This document shows, piece by piece, positions 1 through 11,822 of a DNA stretch of 64,000 bases; the stretch's first letter is position 1; each line of letters opens with the position of its first letter. The notes below the pieces were generated by a model. It searched no databases and had not been told where the DNA came from. It saw nothing but the letters and a program-made list of their open reading frames with translations. The stretch is from Flammula alnicola (lineage: Eukaryota; Basidiomycota; Agaricomycetes; Agaricales; Strophariaceae), in NCBI GenBank assembly GCA_015499995.1, contig JADNRV010000167.1, positions 1 to 64,000 on the forward strand, read 5' to 3'. The position numbers and the translations under genes are program-made.

Positions 1-962
1 CGATACCGTAAACCACCCCTGGACGCTATGTTCGCTCGGTCTCAGTAGCGCACTCGTGGATTGCGATAAGGCTTTTTCGCCCGCTGTCTCGCCTGACTGC
101 ATCGCTCTGTGGGAAGTAGGAACAAACATTGTGCGTCGTAGAACAAACTGTAGGCCTCTCATGAAGCTCATTCATAGGATGCGCATTGTTCCTATGTGCG
201 ATCTCGGACCAAATTTGGGCAGATCTCCGATTGTCGAGATGTTAATGTTCTACCGAGCATAAGGCAATATTCAGCTTCGGAGTAACCCACATCAACGTAT
301 GTCGTAAGTTTGTTAAGTTTTTGTGGTTGAGTGTATAAGGTTCACATGGGCTACAACCCACAGATAACTCCGATGACAATATTCAATTTCAGCCTCGCGG
401 ATGAGAAGCTGGTCACGAGAAAGATCACTGCTCAAGGTCTTTCGGCTGGCCAATGAAAAGTCCTTGAGGCGACCGACCGTGAAATATCATCGGACCTCAC
501 ACGGTTGTTTCGGCCTCTGAGAAGGTATGTAGGTGAGAGAATAATGCATTGAAGGCAAGCATGTGTGAACGCTTGAGAGCTGACCGTCGTTCTTAGTTTG
601 CTGTTAACATGTCTCGTCTAAACTTCGTTATCTATATGCTGGAATCCCAATCTCGCTGTGCTCTACAGCTAGACATCAATCAATCCAGCCCCTTACAGTT
701 ACACTGAAGCACGCCGGTCTTCGCTTGAGCACGCAGTTGCATAGAGCTTGTTACGGCAATGCTTGCGGCCTTTGAAGAAATTCGGAGCTTCTCTGTAACA
801 ACGATTAAAACATCCACCCCTGATAGGAGGTCAAGCAAAACTGAAGTCGGTAGTGGACGAAAGCGATGTCTGATGGTATGTTTAATGGTATAAAAGGGCG
901 CGGAGGACTTAAGCACTCTTCAATTTGCAAAGTACACCATCTTCTCAAAGTATCATACTACC
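1..962. other. Intergenic region left of the hydrophobin gene
   Basis: I see no gene with coding character here. Short open frames exist on both strands but none shows a recognisable motif or splice continuity. The right end is the upstream region of the hydrophobin gene and contains its TATA box. The window edge may cut a neighbouring gene. Confidence 0.5.
889..896 (+). promoter_or_regulatory. TATA box of the hydrophobin gene
   Basis: A canonical TATAAAAG lies 67 bp upstream of the hydrophobin start codon, a spacing that leaves a short 5' leader. Its function is inferred from sequence and position only. Confidence 0.7.
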
Positions 963-1552
963 ATGTTCGCTCGTGCCATCGCTTTCGCTACTTTGACTCT
1001 TCCCATCTTTGCGGCCGCCAGCGATATTGCTGCCCGCAATGACTGTGGAACGGGCTCTGTCCAATGCTGCGCGTCTCTCCAATCGGCAAGTATCCAAAAT
1101 TTGCAGAATTGATACACACGACATCTAAGGCTTGTTAATATCTACTAGACTTCTTCCACAGAATTGGCCGAGGCACTCGCAAGTGCAGGGTTGCTAGGAG
1201 TCAGTATCGATGCCATCCTTGGCAACGTCAATGGCCTCGTTGGACGTAAGCTCGTGCCATTTCATCTTAAGATTGAGAAACGAATGTCCGTAAACTTTTT
1301 ACCCAGTCGCTTGCGTTCCTCTTAGTCTCGTTGCCCTCAGTGGAAACTCCTGGTTGGTGTCATGGAATTAAATAATGCTTGAGATCTGACAAATGTTTTT
1401 CTTTATTAAAACAGCTCTACGCAACCTGTTTGCTGCGGCAACGAGTTCTTGGTTTGTCCATCTTCCGTTAAGTTAGGTCCAGTGGTACTAAGTTAATTGT
1501 ACAGAGCGGCCTCATTCAAGCTGGCTGCAACCCAGTCAACGTCAGCCTCTGA
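963..1552 (+). CDS. Class I hydrophobin (5 exons)
   Basis: Small secreted amphipathic protein that assembles on hyphal and aerial surfaces. Best model: join(963..1089,1162..1245,1307..1352,1415..1451,1505..1552), 113 residues. The N-terminus MFARAIAFATLTLPIFAAA is a signal peptide. The mature part carries the eight cysteines of the family in order: C-x6-CC, then a helical stretch, C-x12-C, C-x5-CC, C-x12-C. All five exons join in frame with GT-AG introns of 53-72 bp, and the intron-rich layout is usual for basidiomycete hydrophobins. The size is near the short end of class I. A strong TATA box precedes it. Which developmental stage expresses it cannot be told from the sequence. Confidence 0.92.
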
Positions 1553-3107
1553 GCATCAGAGGAAACATATATAAAGGGAATACTGGGTAATTGGAATTAA
1601 AGCTAAAATCGTACAAATTCTGACGCGATATTTGAACGGAATGGATTTACTTTGGAAGCAAAAACGACCGCGTGCTCATGGCTTTCGGAATAAGAAATTT
1701 CCGCCGTCTACTTCGACCTACATGGGTCAATACAGCCAAATAAAACTGGTAGCTGATTGCCGGATTGCCGACGTCGGAAACCGAAGTCCGCGAAGCTCGG
1801 AGTCACCGGCTCAAGGACTACAGCGGAGCTTCAGCATCACGCGGCACTACTGAGGCGGCGGCCTACTATTTGGCCAAAATGCATTTGCAGATGAGAAAGA
1901 GCCCATGGGACTGTGGACAGCGTGATATTAGGTCCCATCATTGACACTGCTCGCATTCGCCGGACTCGGGGCACGAGTGGGCCCAGTGTTATGCAACCAG
2001 ACAAGCGAAAATGGATCTCAAGAGTATCCTCGTTTCCTATTACTTACCGAGTCTCGTTAATTACCCCTAAGTTGTAATTTGATTACAATTCGATAGTGAT
2101 GTTCAATAGTGATGAAGCCACATGCGCCCGAAATTCGAATTCTCATGACCTCTAGCTTCAGCCTTCAAGCTCAAGTCTCAAGAACATTATGGAAGAGCTA
2201 GGTAACCTGTGTGATTGATTGACGGCAATGAGAACCAGATGTCACACGAAGAGACGCTACCAAAGTTATCCTGAAAGCCGAGCCGCGAGGATTTTATTCT
2301 AAATGTATGTCTGTGACTCCTATATGCCATCCCGCTAAGTTTTCTGTCGCGTTTGGAGGAGTCGACATGTGCTGTTCCATTTGCAACCAAGAAGAGCACA
2401 GTAGAGAAAATAGAGTATCGGATCTCGAGTGCAATTGCGAGCCCAGGTCATGCTGAACCATGATACTTGTCACCCAGTGACAAATTATGTCGGTGCTCAG
2501 AGAAATAGTATTATTAGTAGGCCTAATGGAAAGTAACAAGCGTGTGAGCAGTTACCCAGCAGATACCCAAGCAGCCGAGTTATTTACTTATCTGAAGAAT
2601 CCGGCAATTTTCTGAATCGTCTCCTCGTCGTATCTCATGCACGACGTAACGAGAGGCGATGTGGAACGTTCCTCTACGTTTCGATACCTAAGCACGGCGC
2701 GGGAAGGATGGTAATCCCAGCTCAATGGTGGTCGATTTCGGATTCTAAGCGCCGCGGGGCCTGTGGGGGGATGCCATTGAAAATGGAGGCTTTGACAATG
2801 TAGTCGGTGACAATTTAGAGGTAGCTTGGAAGTCGTGGGCCGAGAGGAGCGGCGTTCGATTGGGGCGAGTATAATCGATTGCCAATTCAAGCTCCTGAAT
2901 AATAATGGCGTCGGCGCCAACCGTGGCGCATTATTTGATGAATTATTTTCGTTTATAAATTCTCGAAGTCCCTGTCACGTGGTTCCGGGCCTTCGATATT
3001 CCGGCTTCCCCGTCGCGTCCCGCTCGCATCGAATCTATTTTCTTCCCCAGATTTGACTACAGCTCGATTATAAGTCCTATTTCCCTGACCCTTGTTCTCC
3101 AAAAGAC
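1553..3107. other. Intergenic region, no recognisable gene
   Basis: Stretch of about 1.55 kb between two plus-strand genes. The only longer frames (minus strand 2588..2920, 110 codons; plus strand 1632..1853) look compositionally random and have no motif. The right end is the promoter of the dehydrogenase gene. Confidence 0.5.
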
Positions 3108-4495
3108 ATGTCTATTGCTCACGGAATTCGTACCCTTGGAGTCCTTGGCGCGGGCCAGATGGGAATAGGCATCGCGCTCGTGTCTGCTCTTCGGGCAAAG
3201 GTGCCTGTGCTCTTGCACGACCGGTCAACTGAGCAAATGACGAAAGGTCTTGGCTTGGTAGACAAGCTCCTGGCGAAAGATGTTGCGAAAGGCCGGTTGA
3301 CGAACGAGGAAGCGAAGGAAGCTCGAGACAGAATCACCGTTGTGGGATCGGAAGCTGGAATCAAGGGCTTGAGAGATGTCGACATGGTTATCGAGGTGTG
3401 TATTTAAATTGGAAATTTGGGCACCGCGTTCTAAGTATTATTGAGAATAGGCTGTCTCAGAATCTCTACCTCTCAAGCAATCCATCTTCGCGTCCTTTGC
3501 AGCCGAGCTCAGGCCTGACGCGATTCTCGCCACAAATACCAGTTCTATCAGCATCACGAAGATAGCAGCGTCCTCCGTCCCTAGCGGTGTCAATCCTACT
3601 AGTGAAGAAGGCAAAAAGAGTGCAGAACGTGTCGTTGGTACGCATCAGCCTGCTTGACCACTACCTTTGACTAAACGGCGAAATAGGGTTGCATTTCTTC
3701 AACCCCGTGCCTGTCATGGTTTGTCTTCATTTTCTTATTGGTACTTTTTATAATTTACGAGTTTTATAGAAACTGGTCGAGCTTATTTCAGCTGTACAAA
3801 CGTCAGAGCAGACTTTGGAAAGGGCCCGGTCGTTCGCTATTGCATCGGGCAAGGGTTCGTGATGAGATTTGTCGCGAAAGATACAAGAATAATGTCGCTA
3901 ACATTACTGGCCTTTTTTACAGTGGTAACAGTGTCGAAAGATGTGCCAGGTTTCGTTGCCAATGCTCTCTTGATGCCGTTCATTAACGAGGTATGAACTT
4001 GTCGACGAATCACGTTTCGATCAGTCCTGATTGTTTTCACTTTTCTTTCCCCTTCTACAGGCTATTATGTGTCTCGAGAAAGTCAGTTCCCTCTATAACG
4101 GCTAGAGGCATGCATGCTGATCTTCAGCCCGCAGGGAACCGCGACACGCGATGATATCGATACCACACTGAAGCTTGGAATGAACCATCCCATGGGTCCC
4201 CTTCAACTCGGTAAGCCCACTGTCTCGCCCTAATAATCACCGTAATCTCACAGTCTGTATTTCCGCAGCTGATTTGTGCGTTAAACATTCAATGATCTAT
4301 TTTAAACATCAGCTAAATTCATGTTCTTGATTTCCTTTTAGCATCGGCCTCGATACCTGCCTTGCCATTCAGCAAACTCTGTACGAAGGTACCCGCGACT
4401 CCAAGTACCGCCCAAGCATCCTCCTCGAGCGCATGGTCGATGCGCAATGGTATGGAAGGAAAAACGGAAAGGGATTCTACGAATACAAAGATTAA
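3108..4495 (+). CDS. 3-hydroxyacyl-CoA (3-hydroxybutyryl-CoA) dehydrogenase
   Basis: NAD-dependent oxidation of 3-hydroxyacyl-CoA to 3-ketoacyl-CoA, a step of fatty-acid beta-oxidation or butyrate metabolism. Model: join(3108..3395,3451..3637,3687..3718,3770..3854,3923..3990,4061..4081,4135..4210,4271..4277,4342..4495), 305 residues, about the usual length of a stand-alone enzyme. The N-terminal Rossmann fold shows [13 protein letters not shown] (about residues 11-23); the family motifs [13 protein letters not shown] and [13 protein letters not shown] (catalytic His) follow; the C-terminal helical dimer domain has [33 protein letters not shown] and a final [13 protein letters not shown]. No PTS1 tripeptide is seen at the C-terminus, so the compartment is open. 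Exon 8 is only 7 nt long, and its inclusion is needed to write LADF in frame. Confidence 0.93.
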
Positions 4496-4777
4496 AGCTT
4501 GGCCGTCAAGCCACCGCTATGTATGGCGCACAATGAAAGAGCTCTTCCGCTCGAGACGATCTTCACATCTATACCAGAACGATATTCGCGAGCTCGTTTT
4601 GAGGATGTATTTAGAGTACTTAACGCATCTCGAAATTACCAATTGCACATGCGCATGCTCGCCCTAAGGCAGCCGCACGCCAAGAGTCGAAGCTTCCGTG
4701 GTGTATTATAGGCCTATATTTCTGTCATTACAGTGTGTAAGAGGTAATCGCTACTCTAATTACAATCAATCGAAACG

Positions 4778-6393
4778 TCAGTACGGATTTATTCTTCCAA
4801 GGGATAGGGTTTCTGGTTTACCGCTCCCACACACATATTGGTAAACCTTATCAACAGACCTCCAGACCACCTTCAAGCCGGTGACCTCTTCTAGATAGCC
4901 AAGAGAGCTCCCCCCCCCAAGCCGCTTGCACTCCGTGAGATCCAACTCTTCGATCTGCATACCCGCTTCTTTCCTCTAGCTAATAAAAGACAGGATGAAT
5001 GACCGATCGTCATCTGTGGTGTTCAGATCGTCCAATTTGAGGGTGCGAAGCAAGGGGAAAACGACATCGACGCCATTCGAGATTCCAAGGAGGAACCGAA
5101 GGAAGCGCGGATGGCATTTCAAAGTGTTGATAGAGCGGAGCGAGAGGAAAAATCCCAAAAGCAAGGGACCATTCTGACGATCCAAATGCATAGGATCGCC
5201 GTACATATTGAAAACCATTTCAATGGTCGCGATGTTTGCGCGATGGGAGGAGAAAAAATCGGTTATAGCAGACATAAAAAAGAGGGACCATTCTTCTCCT
5301 CTGCTGATAATGATTTTGACGGTGTCGCTACTCAAGTCAATTCCAAAATATGGATGATCGGTATGGATGAAGTGGAGCAAGACAGCCGTTACGATATGGT
5401 GATCCAAGTAGCTTGGTGAGTAGCGCGAAAGAACTCGGCGTAGGGGACCGTAATCCACCTCCGCCGCGGTGGTAATGTTGTTGGGCCCCATAGGAGGATA
5501 CTTGCAATCCAGACTTAGAGCACATCCAGGAGACGGGTTAATGTGCTCTAGGAGTGGTGTGCACATATAAAAAACACCTGCAACGCGGATGTCTCTGAGT
5601 CGGGGGAGGATAATGTTTGGAAGATCGATTGTGATGGGTACTTGAAAGGGTGGAGTTGTGAGGTCGAGATCGAAAGTTTCGATGAGCGGCATTTCTTTCA
5701 ACCTTCCAAGTAGTTCAGAGACTGCAGCTTGGGAAGTAAGTCCTAGATGTCGGAGTTGCGACAGCCATGGTACTTGGAGGCGAACGGGTATTCTTCTGAA
5801 ACTGAATACAGAGAGCGATGGGGCATCATCAGAGAACGAAAACTCTGGCAGAGAAAGAACGACCGGTTGCTTGTTGAAGAAAGACGCCCGGAAATACTCC
5901 AGGCGTTGCGAGGGTCGTGATAATGCTCGCCACATTTTGTGGTCCGTGTAGCGGATGCGAACCTTGATACTGAGCCACTGTATCCTTGTCCAATGGTCAT
6001 TCAGGAGCGATGCAAAAAAACCTCCATAACCTAGTATCGTCGTCACTGAACCTCCCTGTCACTGACAACGAAGATTCTCCACTCCTGGACAACACTTCAT
6101 TCCTTCACTCGTCCTCCATTTGTCGAAGATCGTCAAGATCGGTGCACCGGCCCCACAGCGAGGGAGATTGGAGAATGATCCCCCGCCAAAGTCGGCAGAC
6201 TTGAGAACTGCGCCGAGTGTTATTCAGACCTTGCGGACTGAAGCTGGTATCAAATATATCTTCCGTGAAGTCTGTATTTGTGAAAAAATATTCGTAAAAG
6301 GACGTCTTCATGCAGCTTGTAAATCGGCGCATCGGATGGCAAGTCAGTCGATTTCTGGACGGTGCGATTCTGTGGTGGGCTATATCGTGACAT
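4778..6393 (-). pseudogene. Decayed tandem copy of the F-box gene
   Basis: This copy matches the intact F-box gene at 6870..8531 along its whole length and lies on the same strand. Reading from the homologous ATG at 6393, the frame is broken near 6290 by an extra T in a T-run (six where the intact copy has five). An in-frame TGA replaces a Trp codon just after LRQMEDE near 6105. A second extra T lies near 6016 (seven versus six). An in-frame TAG replaces Gln near 4975, and the C-terminal frame (ELDLTECKRL onward) follows to 4778. Two homopolymer slips and two nonsense codons make a dead gene the likely reading, although homopolymer sequencing errors could explain the slips alone. Confidence 0.85.
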
Positions 6394-6869
6394 TTTCCTG
6401 GGGCAAGAGGAAGCTTAAGAGGAGAGAGTATACTGAAGAGGCGCCTTTGGAAGCGGTCAGTTTACTGGATCACACGGTCACGCGTTCAAAGTGCGATTCG
6501 AACTTAGTCGGCATTTTCCGACCATCAGAATGTTCAACATCCGAAGATAAAGCACCCTGCACGGTGCACCTGAGTGACTCTATCATAAACAATAAAAGTC
6601 ACGAATTTAATATTCTGACTACAGGAGACTAAAGCACTTGTGAAGAAGAACTTGAGAACTCCTCCTCCTCGAGTACTTCCAATGTACAACACCATGGTAA
6701 TAATAACTTTTAGTCCTCTGGAAACTCAAGCAGTGGGAACCTTGAAGCACCTTTGACAGCTCCGCAGACTACCCTACAAACGCGTAAGTACTGAGGACAA
6801 AAAATCATAAATATGTAGGTGCATGAAAGGCTAATTTTAAAGAGACAATTACGACCAGCAGTCCGATTA
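6394..6869. other. Spacer between tandem F-box copies
   Basis: About 480 bp separating the duplicated F-box units: upstream region of the decayed copy and 3' flank of the intact copy. No independent gene seen. Confidence 0.5.
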
Positions 6870-8531
6870 CTACAAACTTCCGTGTGGATCTGCACTTCCA
6901 AGAGATAGGGTTTCTGGCTTACCGCTACCACATATGTACTGGGTAACCTCGTCACTAGATCTGTATCTCCAGAGAACTTTCAAGCCACTGGCCTCTTCTA
7001 GAAAGCCAACATCTCCCAGCGGCCACTCGCACTTGGTAAGATCCAAGTCTTCGATCGGCATGCCTGCCGCTTGTCTCTGGGCGATAAAAGGTGCAATGAA
7101 TGACCTATTATGACTCTCATCTAGAATGTACAGTTCTTTCATCTTGAGAGTGCGAAGCAAGGGGAAAACCACATCGACGCCATTCGAGATATCAAGGAGG
7201 AACTGAAGGACGCGCGGATGGCATTTCAGTGTCGTTATAGCGCCAAAGGAGAGGAAAAATCTGAAAAGCAGGGGACCGGAATTGTCCTTTGTATAAGGGT
7301 CATACTGACGGAAAACGATGTCAATGGTCGTGATTTTGGCTCGATGGGATGAGGAGAAAGAATCGGTTATAGCGGATAAAAAATCAGGGGATGATCGTTC
7401 TCTTCTGCCCATAACAATTTTGACCGTATCGCTAATGAAGCCAATTTCAAAGCGAGCATGCTTGAGAAATGATGCGTCGGTGATGAACAATGAGAGGCTT
7501 GTAACGATATGACGATCCAAGTAACTTTGTGAGTAGCGTGGAAGAACTCGGTGTAGGGGACGAGAGTCCACCTCTGTGAAGGTGGTGTTGTGGTTTGGCA
7601 TTAGATGAGGAAGCTCGCTATCCATGGTTAGAGCACATCCGGGAGATGGGCTAATGTGCTCTAGGAGCAGTGTGCACATATCAAAAGCACCTGCAACGCG
7701 GATGTATCTGAGTCGGGGGAGGGTAATATTTGGAGCATCGCTTGTGATGGGTACAAAGGGTGAAGCTGTGAGGTCTAGATCGAGAGTTTCCATGAGTAGC
7801 ATATCCTTCAATCTTTCAAGCAGTTCAGGGACTGTGACAGTGGAGGATAATCCTAGGTGTTGAAGTTGGGACAACCATGGTACTTGGAGGCGAATCGATA
7901 TTGATTTGAAACTGATTGCAGAGAGCGATGGGGCATTATCAGAGAAGAATGAAAGCTCTGGCGTAGAAAGAACCAGAGGTACAAAGTCGAAGGAAGCCCG
8001 GAAATACTCCAGGCGCTGCGATGGTCGTGAGAATGCGCGCCCGATTTCGTTGTCCCCCAGAAGAGCCATGGTGCCTTTGACATTGATACTAAGCCGCCGT
8101 ATCCTTGTCCAATGGTCATTCAGGAGAGTGGAAGTAAAAAATCTCCACAACCCGGTATCTTTATCATTGACTCTCCCCGTCACTGACAACGAAGATTCTC
8201 CACTCCTGAGCAAGACCTCGTTTCTCCACTTGTCGTCCACTTGTCGAAGATCATTGAGATCGATGCACCGACCCCAAAGCGAATGAGAGAGGAGAATGAC
8301 ACCTCGCCAAAGTCTGCAGACTTGGGAACTGTACAGAGTGTTATTCAGACCGTGATGGTCACCGCGGTCGACGGTCCACTGCTCAGCATCGAACAGGTCC
8401 TCTCTGTAGTCGGTATTTAAGAAAAATATTTGTAGAAGAATGTCTGGATTCAGCTTGTAAATCGGCGCATCGGATGGCGAGTAAGGCGATGTCTGGTCAG
8501 TGCGATGCTGTGCTTGGCTATTGCGTGACAT
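6870..8531 (-). CDS. F-box-like protein with C-terminal leucine-rich region
   Basis: Predicted substrate-recognition subunit of an SCF ubiquitin ligase, of the large agaric F-box family; the substrate is unknown. Single exon, 553 residues. The F-box occupies roughly residues 25-90, with KLNPDILLQIFFLN followed by SSQVCRLWRGVILLSHSLWGR, the usual family signature. The rest is a leucine-rich region of degenerate repeats (for example LPRLRYIRVAGAFDMC, VFPLLRTLKMKELYI) and ends in GSGKPETLSLG. The start is set by the ATG that also begins the decayed neighbour. The gene is the only intact member of a local cluster of three copies. The SCF role is inferred from the family. Confidence 0.85.
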   Translation of the reverse strand: MSRNSQAQHRTDQTSPYSPSDAPIYKLNPDILLQIFFLNTDYREDLFDAEQWTVDRGDHHGLNNTLYSSQVCRLWRGVILLSHSLWGRCIDLNDLRQVDDKWRNEVLLRSGESSLSVTGRVNDKDTGLWRFFTSTLLNDHWTRIRRLSINVKGTMALLGDNEIGRAFSRPSQRLEYFRASFDFVPLVLSTPELSFFSDNAPSLSAISFKSISIRLQVPWLSQLQHLGLSSTVTVPELLERLKDMLLMETLDLDLTASPFVPITSDAPNITLPRLRYIRVAGAFDMCTLLLEHISPSPGCALTMDSELPHLMPNHNTTFTEVDSRPLHRVLPRYSQSYLDRHIVTSLSLFITDASFLKHARFEIGFISDTVKIVMGRRERSSPDFLSAITDSFSSSHRAKITTIDIVFRQYDPYTKDNSGPLLFRFFLSFGAITTLKCHPRVLQFLLDISNGVDVVFPLLRTLKMKELYILDESHNRSFIAPFIAQRQAAGMPIEDLDLTKCEWPLGDVGFLEEASGLKVLWRYRSSDEVTQYICGSGKPETLSLGSADPHGSL

Positions 8532-9014
8532 TTTCCTGGCAGTGGTAGGTGTTAACGTTCAACGTTCGAAGTCGGAAGTGCGATACGAAGACAATTCGCA
8601 CACGTGCATCGTCGAAGATAGATGACGTCGGAAAATGCCGCCCACTTCCAAGGTAAAGCACTTCGGAAGTAGAATTTCACTCATATACTTTCAACACGTC
8701 AAAAACGAGAGAATGGTAGCCTTGGGCCTTTGATACAGATCTCATCTCATATGTATAATACCTGAATGTTCTCAGACATATACTGTCCAAGGAACATCGA
8801 TATCAACGTATGTACACTACTTTCATTCATAAGTATTCAAACCCGAAAATCCGGATGCGCATGAGCGTCCCCAAACGCAAAAACGCAAACGCTACACTGC
8901 ATGCATGCATGCGTGCCATTAATATATAATTGGATGGACAATACGAATGGGAATGGGGTGGGATGTACAGGGGAGTGGGCGAACGTGGGCGTGCGGTGGA
9001 AGAAGGTAAGGCGT
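8532..9014. other. Intergenic region between F-box gene and ERD2
   Basis: Upstream region of the minus-strand F-box gene joined to the 3' flank of ERD2. A run of TGCATGCATGCATGC lies near 8897. No gene is seen. Confidence 0.5.
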
Positions 9015-10282
9015 TCATGCGGGCAGTTCGAACTTCTGTCCTTGCAGTACTCTGTAGAGAGGGTGGCGACTCATCAGTATTGTGCGATGGGAATACGATG
9101 CAAAGGAGGAAGAAACGCACTTTGTGAAGTAGACATAGAAAAAGTCGAGGTAGAGCCCAGTTTGGACAATGCCGGCCGTCACCGCTATGGGGTCCACTAC
9201 GCCTTCCGTCCAGTATCTGCAGAGAGTACATAGAAAAGGAGGCGGAGAGTGTCAGCAGAAGAACACGTAGAACACACGTATGCAAGGTGAGGAATAATGA
9301 TTTAGAGTTGGACATAACTGTGGACATGATGATGTCACCAAGAACCCAACTTGGTCCACAGACCCGACTGGCCTGCTCACTGCAAGCAAAAGCACAAGGC
9401 CGCCAACATGCAGCGAAGCGGGAAGGAAAACCCCAGAACGAAAGCAAAGACTGAACTTAAGAGAGTGAAAATACTAGATACACACCTATAGATCCAATTC
9501 GGAATATACAACGCCCTGTACGCCCCAAGAGCCGCGAGGTAATGTGTCGTGATCGTCTCCGCTTCGCCGGTACGCTGAAGCATGAACAGCTGAGGAAGAA
9601 TGGCGACGGCCTCGAGCCAGATTGAGAATGACCAAAGGATCTCGGATAAAGTAAACTTGTAATTGAAGATGAGGGAGAAGATGAGGCAGGGCCCGAGGAG
9701 GTACTCGACCCGGAAGGTGTCAATGGAGGGGTCGAATGTTGGCCTGTGCAGAGTTTCAGGGTATAAGCAAGCCAGAAAATGAAGCAACCAATCTCATTGG
9801 GGAGGCGAAGGTGAAGGCAACAAAGCGGCTGACCTGTATTTGTACTTCATGAGGTAGAGAATGTAGCAGCTGCTGCCGATGAAGAAGACCTTCATAATCG
9901 AGTTGTACACCGACACATAGCGGAAGAAGAGGTCCAGATAGCGCGTAATGAAAATCGTCACGTAGAGGGCTTGTGTTCTGAACGAAATACCTGGGTGGCA
10001 AAGGGCGAGGTCAGCCGAAATCCATTCATTCTGATGAATGATATCGACAGGCACGGCTGAGACATCGCGTAGAAAGAAAGACGTACCTCTACATGAGCGC
10101 GTGGTTTGTATCTTGTGTAGCAATATGAATATGGACGCCAAATGCGACAGGTCACCTGTTTCCTCAACCGAGCAAAAAAAAAAAAAGGGCACCAAACGCG
10201 CAGCAATTCATTGAAGTCGATTAGCGCCCATTCGTGGTTTTCGCAGCACAGACGACGCACCAAGCAACCGGAAGATATTCAT
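9015..10282 (-). CDS. ERD2: ER lumen protein-retaining (HDEL/KDEL) receptor
   Basis: Seven-helix membrane receptor of the Golgi that binds escaped HDEL/KDEL proteins and returns them to the ER in COPI vesicles. Model: complement(join(9015..9051,9121..9216,9486..9743,9834..9990,10087..10155,10261..10282)), 212 residues, the standard family length. All exon phases agree. Family hallmarks are plain: [16 protein letters not shown] at the N-terminus, [80 protein letters not shown], and the C-terminus [11 protein letters not shown]. The first exon codes for only seven residues plus one base, and the intron before exon 2 holds a 13-T run. It sits between F-box copies with no functional link to them; glucosidase II at 18-21 kb shares its ER setting. 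Confidence 0.95.
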
Positions 10283-10643
10283 CCTTCTAGTTTTCACAAT
10301 GCAGTTCTAGGTCTCGCGCAACGGTGGATGCAAAAGGCTCAAGTATTCAAGTGAATCTGTAGTGAAGAGAGCTCCTGGAACACGAGGCCTTGAAACAAGA
10401 CCGAATGGATAGGATATAGAACGAAAATGCAGTGAGAAGGTGGTGGCGGCGGAGAGAAGAGAATGAGGTTCCAATGTGCGATCAGTGACGCTGGCTGTGA
10501 ACGGAGCGACGTGTTCGCTTGAGCCATGACTAAGCAGGTCACACGCCTTCTATGCTTTCCCTGACTGCCCTCAGTCTTCTCAAGTTCAACTTTGAACTTT
10601 CAACATAAGCGACTTACTCCAGGAGCTCACACCGATTCTCGAA
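10283..10643. other. Upstream region of ERD2
   Basis: Divergent spacer between ERD2 (minus) and a decayed F-box copy (plus). No gene seen; a (GGC)n-like stretch, TGGTGGCGGCGGAG, lies near 10441. Confidence 0.5.
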
Positions 10644-11130
10644 ATGTCCCAATCATAAAAGGCTCCGATATTCAAGCTGCACCAAGAGTTACTCTGGGAG
10701 ATATTCTATCTGAATACAGGGATAGATCTAGACGCCGTCCAAAGGCGTACACTTCTTTCTCACTACTCCCTGACCGTCCTTCGTCGCGGCTCACAAGTCT
10801 GTAGCCTTTGGAGTCAAATTATCCTTGGATATCCGTCCTTTTTGGGCGAGGGCTTCCACATGCAAGCACTCAGAAAAGCAAAAAAAGGAATGGGAGGTTA
10901 CTTATGCGGCGGACAAGAGTGTCTCTCCTTTCGGTAGCAGGGATGATTGGGAGAGTGGATACCCACTTGCATTTTTTTTCATCTCACTCTTGAACGACCC
11001 TTGGACGAGAATAAGAATGCTTTCCGTTAAAGTGGAGGACAGAGAATTCAAGATGAACAAAGAGGTCTGTCGAGCATTGACCGTTTGGTCGATGAATGTT
11101 ATGAACAAGTCCACCCCATGTTCCAGCTAA
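10644..11130 (+). pseudogene. F-box family remnant on the opposite strand
   Basis: A degraded relative of the neighbouring F-box genes. From the apparent ATG at 10644 (MSQS then a TAA) the reading continues as IFKLHQELLWEIFYLNTG, then SQVCSLWSQIILGYPSFLG, which matches the family F-box. After a frame change in an A-rich stretch near 10880 it continues as FFFISLLNDPWTRIRMLSVKV, matching the segment after the F-box. An early stop codon, at least one frameshift and loss of most of the leucine-rich region show it is not functional. Confidence 0.75.
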
Positions 11131-11822
11131 ATTTTTCAAGGCTATGAAAGTTGAAAAATTCTCTCAGGGGCTACATATTTTTGTCTTGCATCTTCAGACT
11201 TCTGGGTGACTGATTTTCCGGAGAGACAAGGTGGAGAACTCTTTTACGTTAAGGGGTGACCTTGAGGTGACTTTGCTTCTCGATTGAAACCGTCTGAATA
11301 ATGATGTGCCCCATTTTCTTGGGAGTTATTATTATAACCGCGGAGTCCTGCCCAAAAGCAGTGCGCGGGGACATAGAACGGGTTGTTCTGTGCGCATGCT
11401 GCAGGTCATGATCAGGTTCTTCCTGCATTGAGGAAATATTTTCACATCAAGACATCGTTGTGTTTTGCGTTTTCTGAAGTTGTGGCAGAGAACAGTATTA
11501 GAAGATCGAATTAGAGTCACAACAGCCCCATAGCGTGTCCGCTTTCGTGCTTCGACTGGGATACACTGCAAAAAAGTAACGAGAGTTAGCGAGAGTCCTG
11601 CAAGATCACGACCAAGGCCGAGGTAGGCCGCGATCCGGTGCGGAAAGACCTGTGAACCTCTCTATCCATAAATTGGTAGTAGAAACTTCTAACGTTCGCA
11701 CAGCGTCGAGTTCAATAGCGGAGCGGCGCGGCGCATCCATAGATCTGAACTAAAGTTTGCATCTCGAATGAGGATTTAAAGCCTGCACCTCAACTACCTT
11801 TCGACCGTTCATCAAAGACAAG
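11131..11822. other. Upstream region of carboxylesterase 1
   Basis: About 690 bp without a recognisable gene. A weak TATA-like ATTTAAA lies near 11774, about 50 bp upstream of the carboxylesterase start. Confidence 0.45.

Noticed and set aside
2588..2920. Minus-strand frame of 110 codons
   Set aside because: No motif, no splice partners and unremarkable composition; likely chance.
8827..9447. Minus-strand frame of 206 codons
   Set aside because: It runs through the last introns of ERD2 in a different frame from the true exons.
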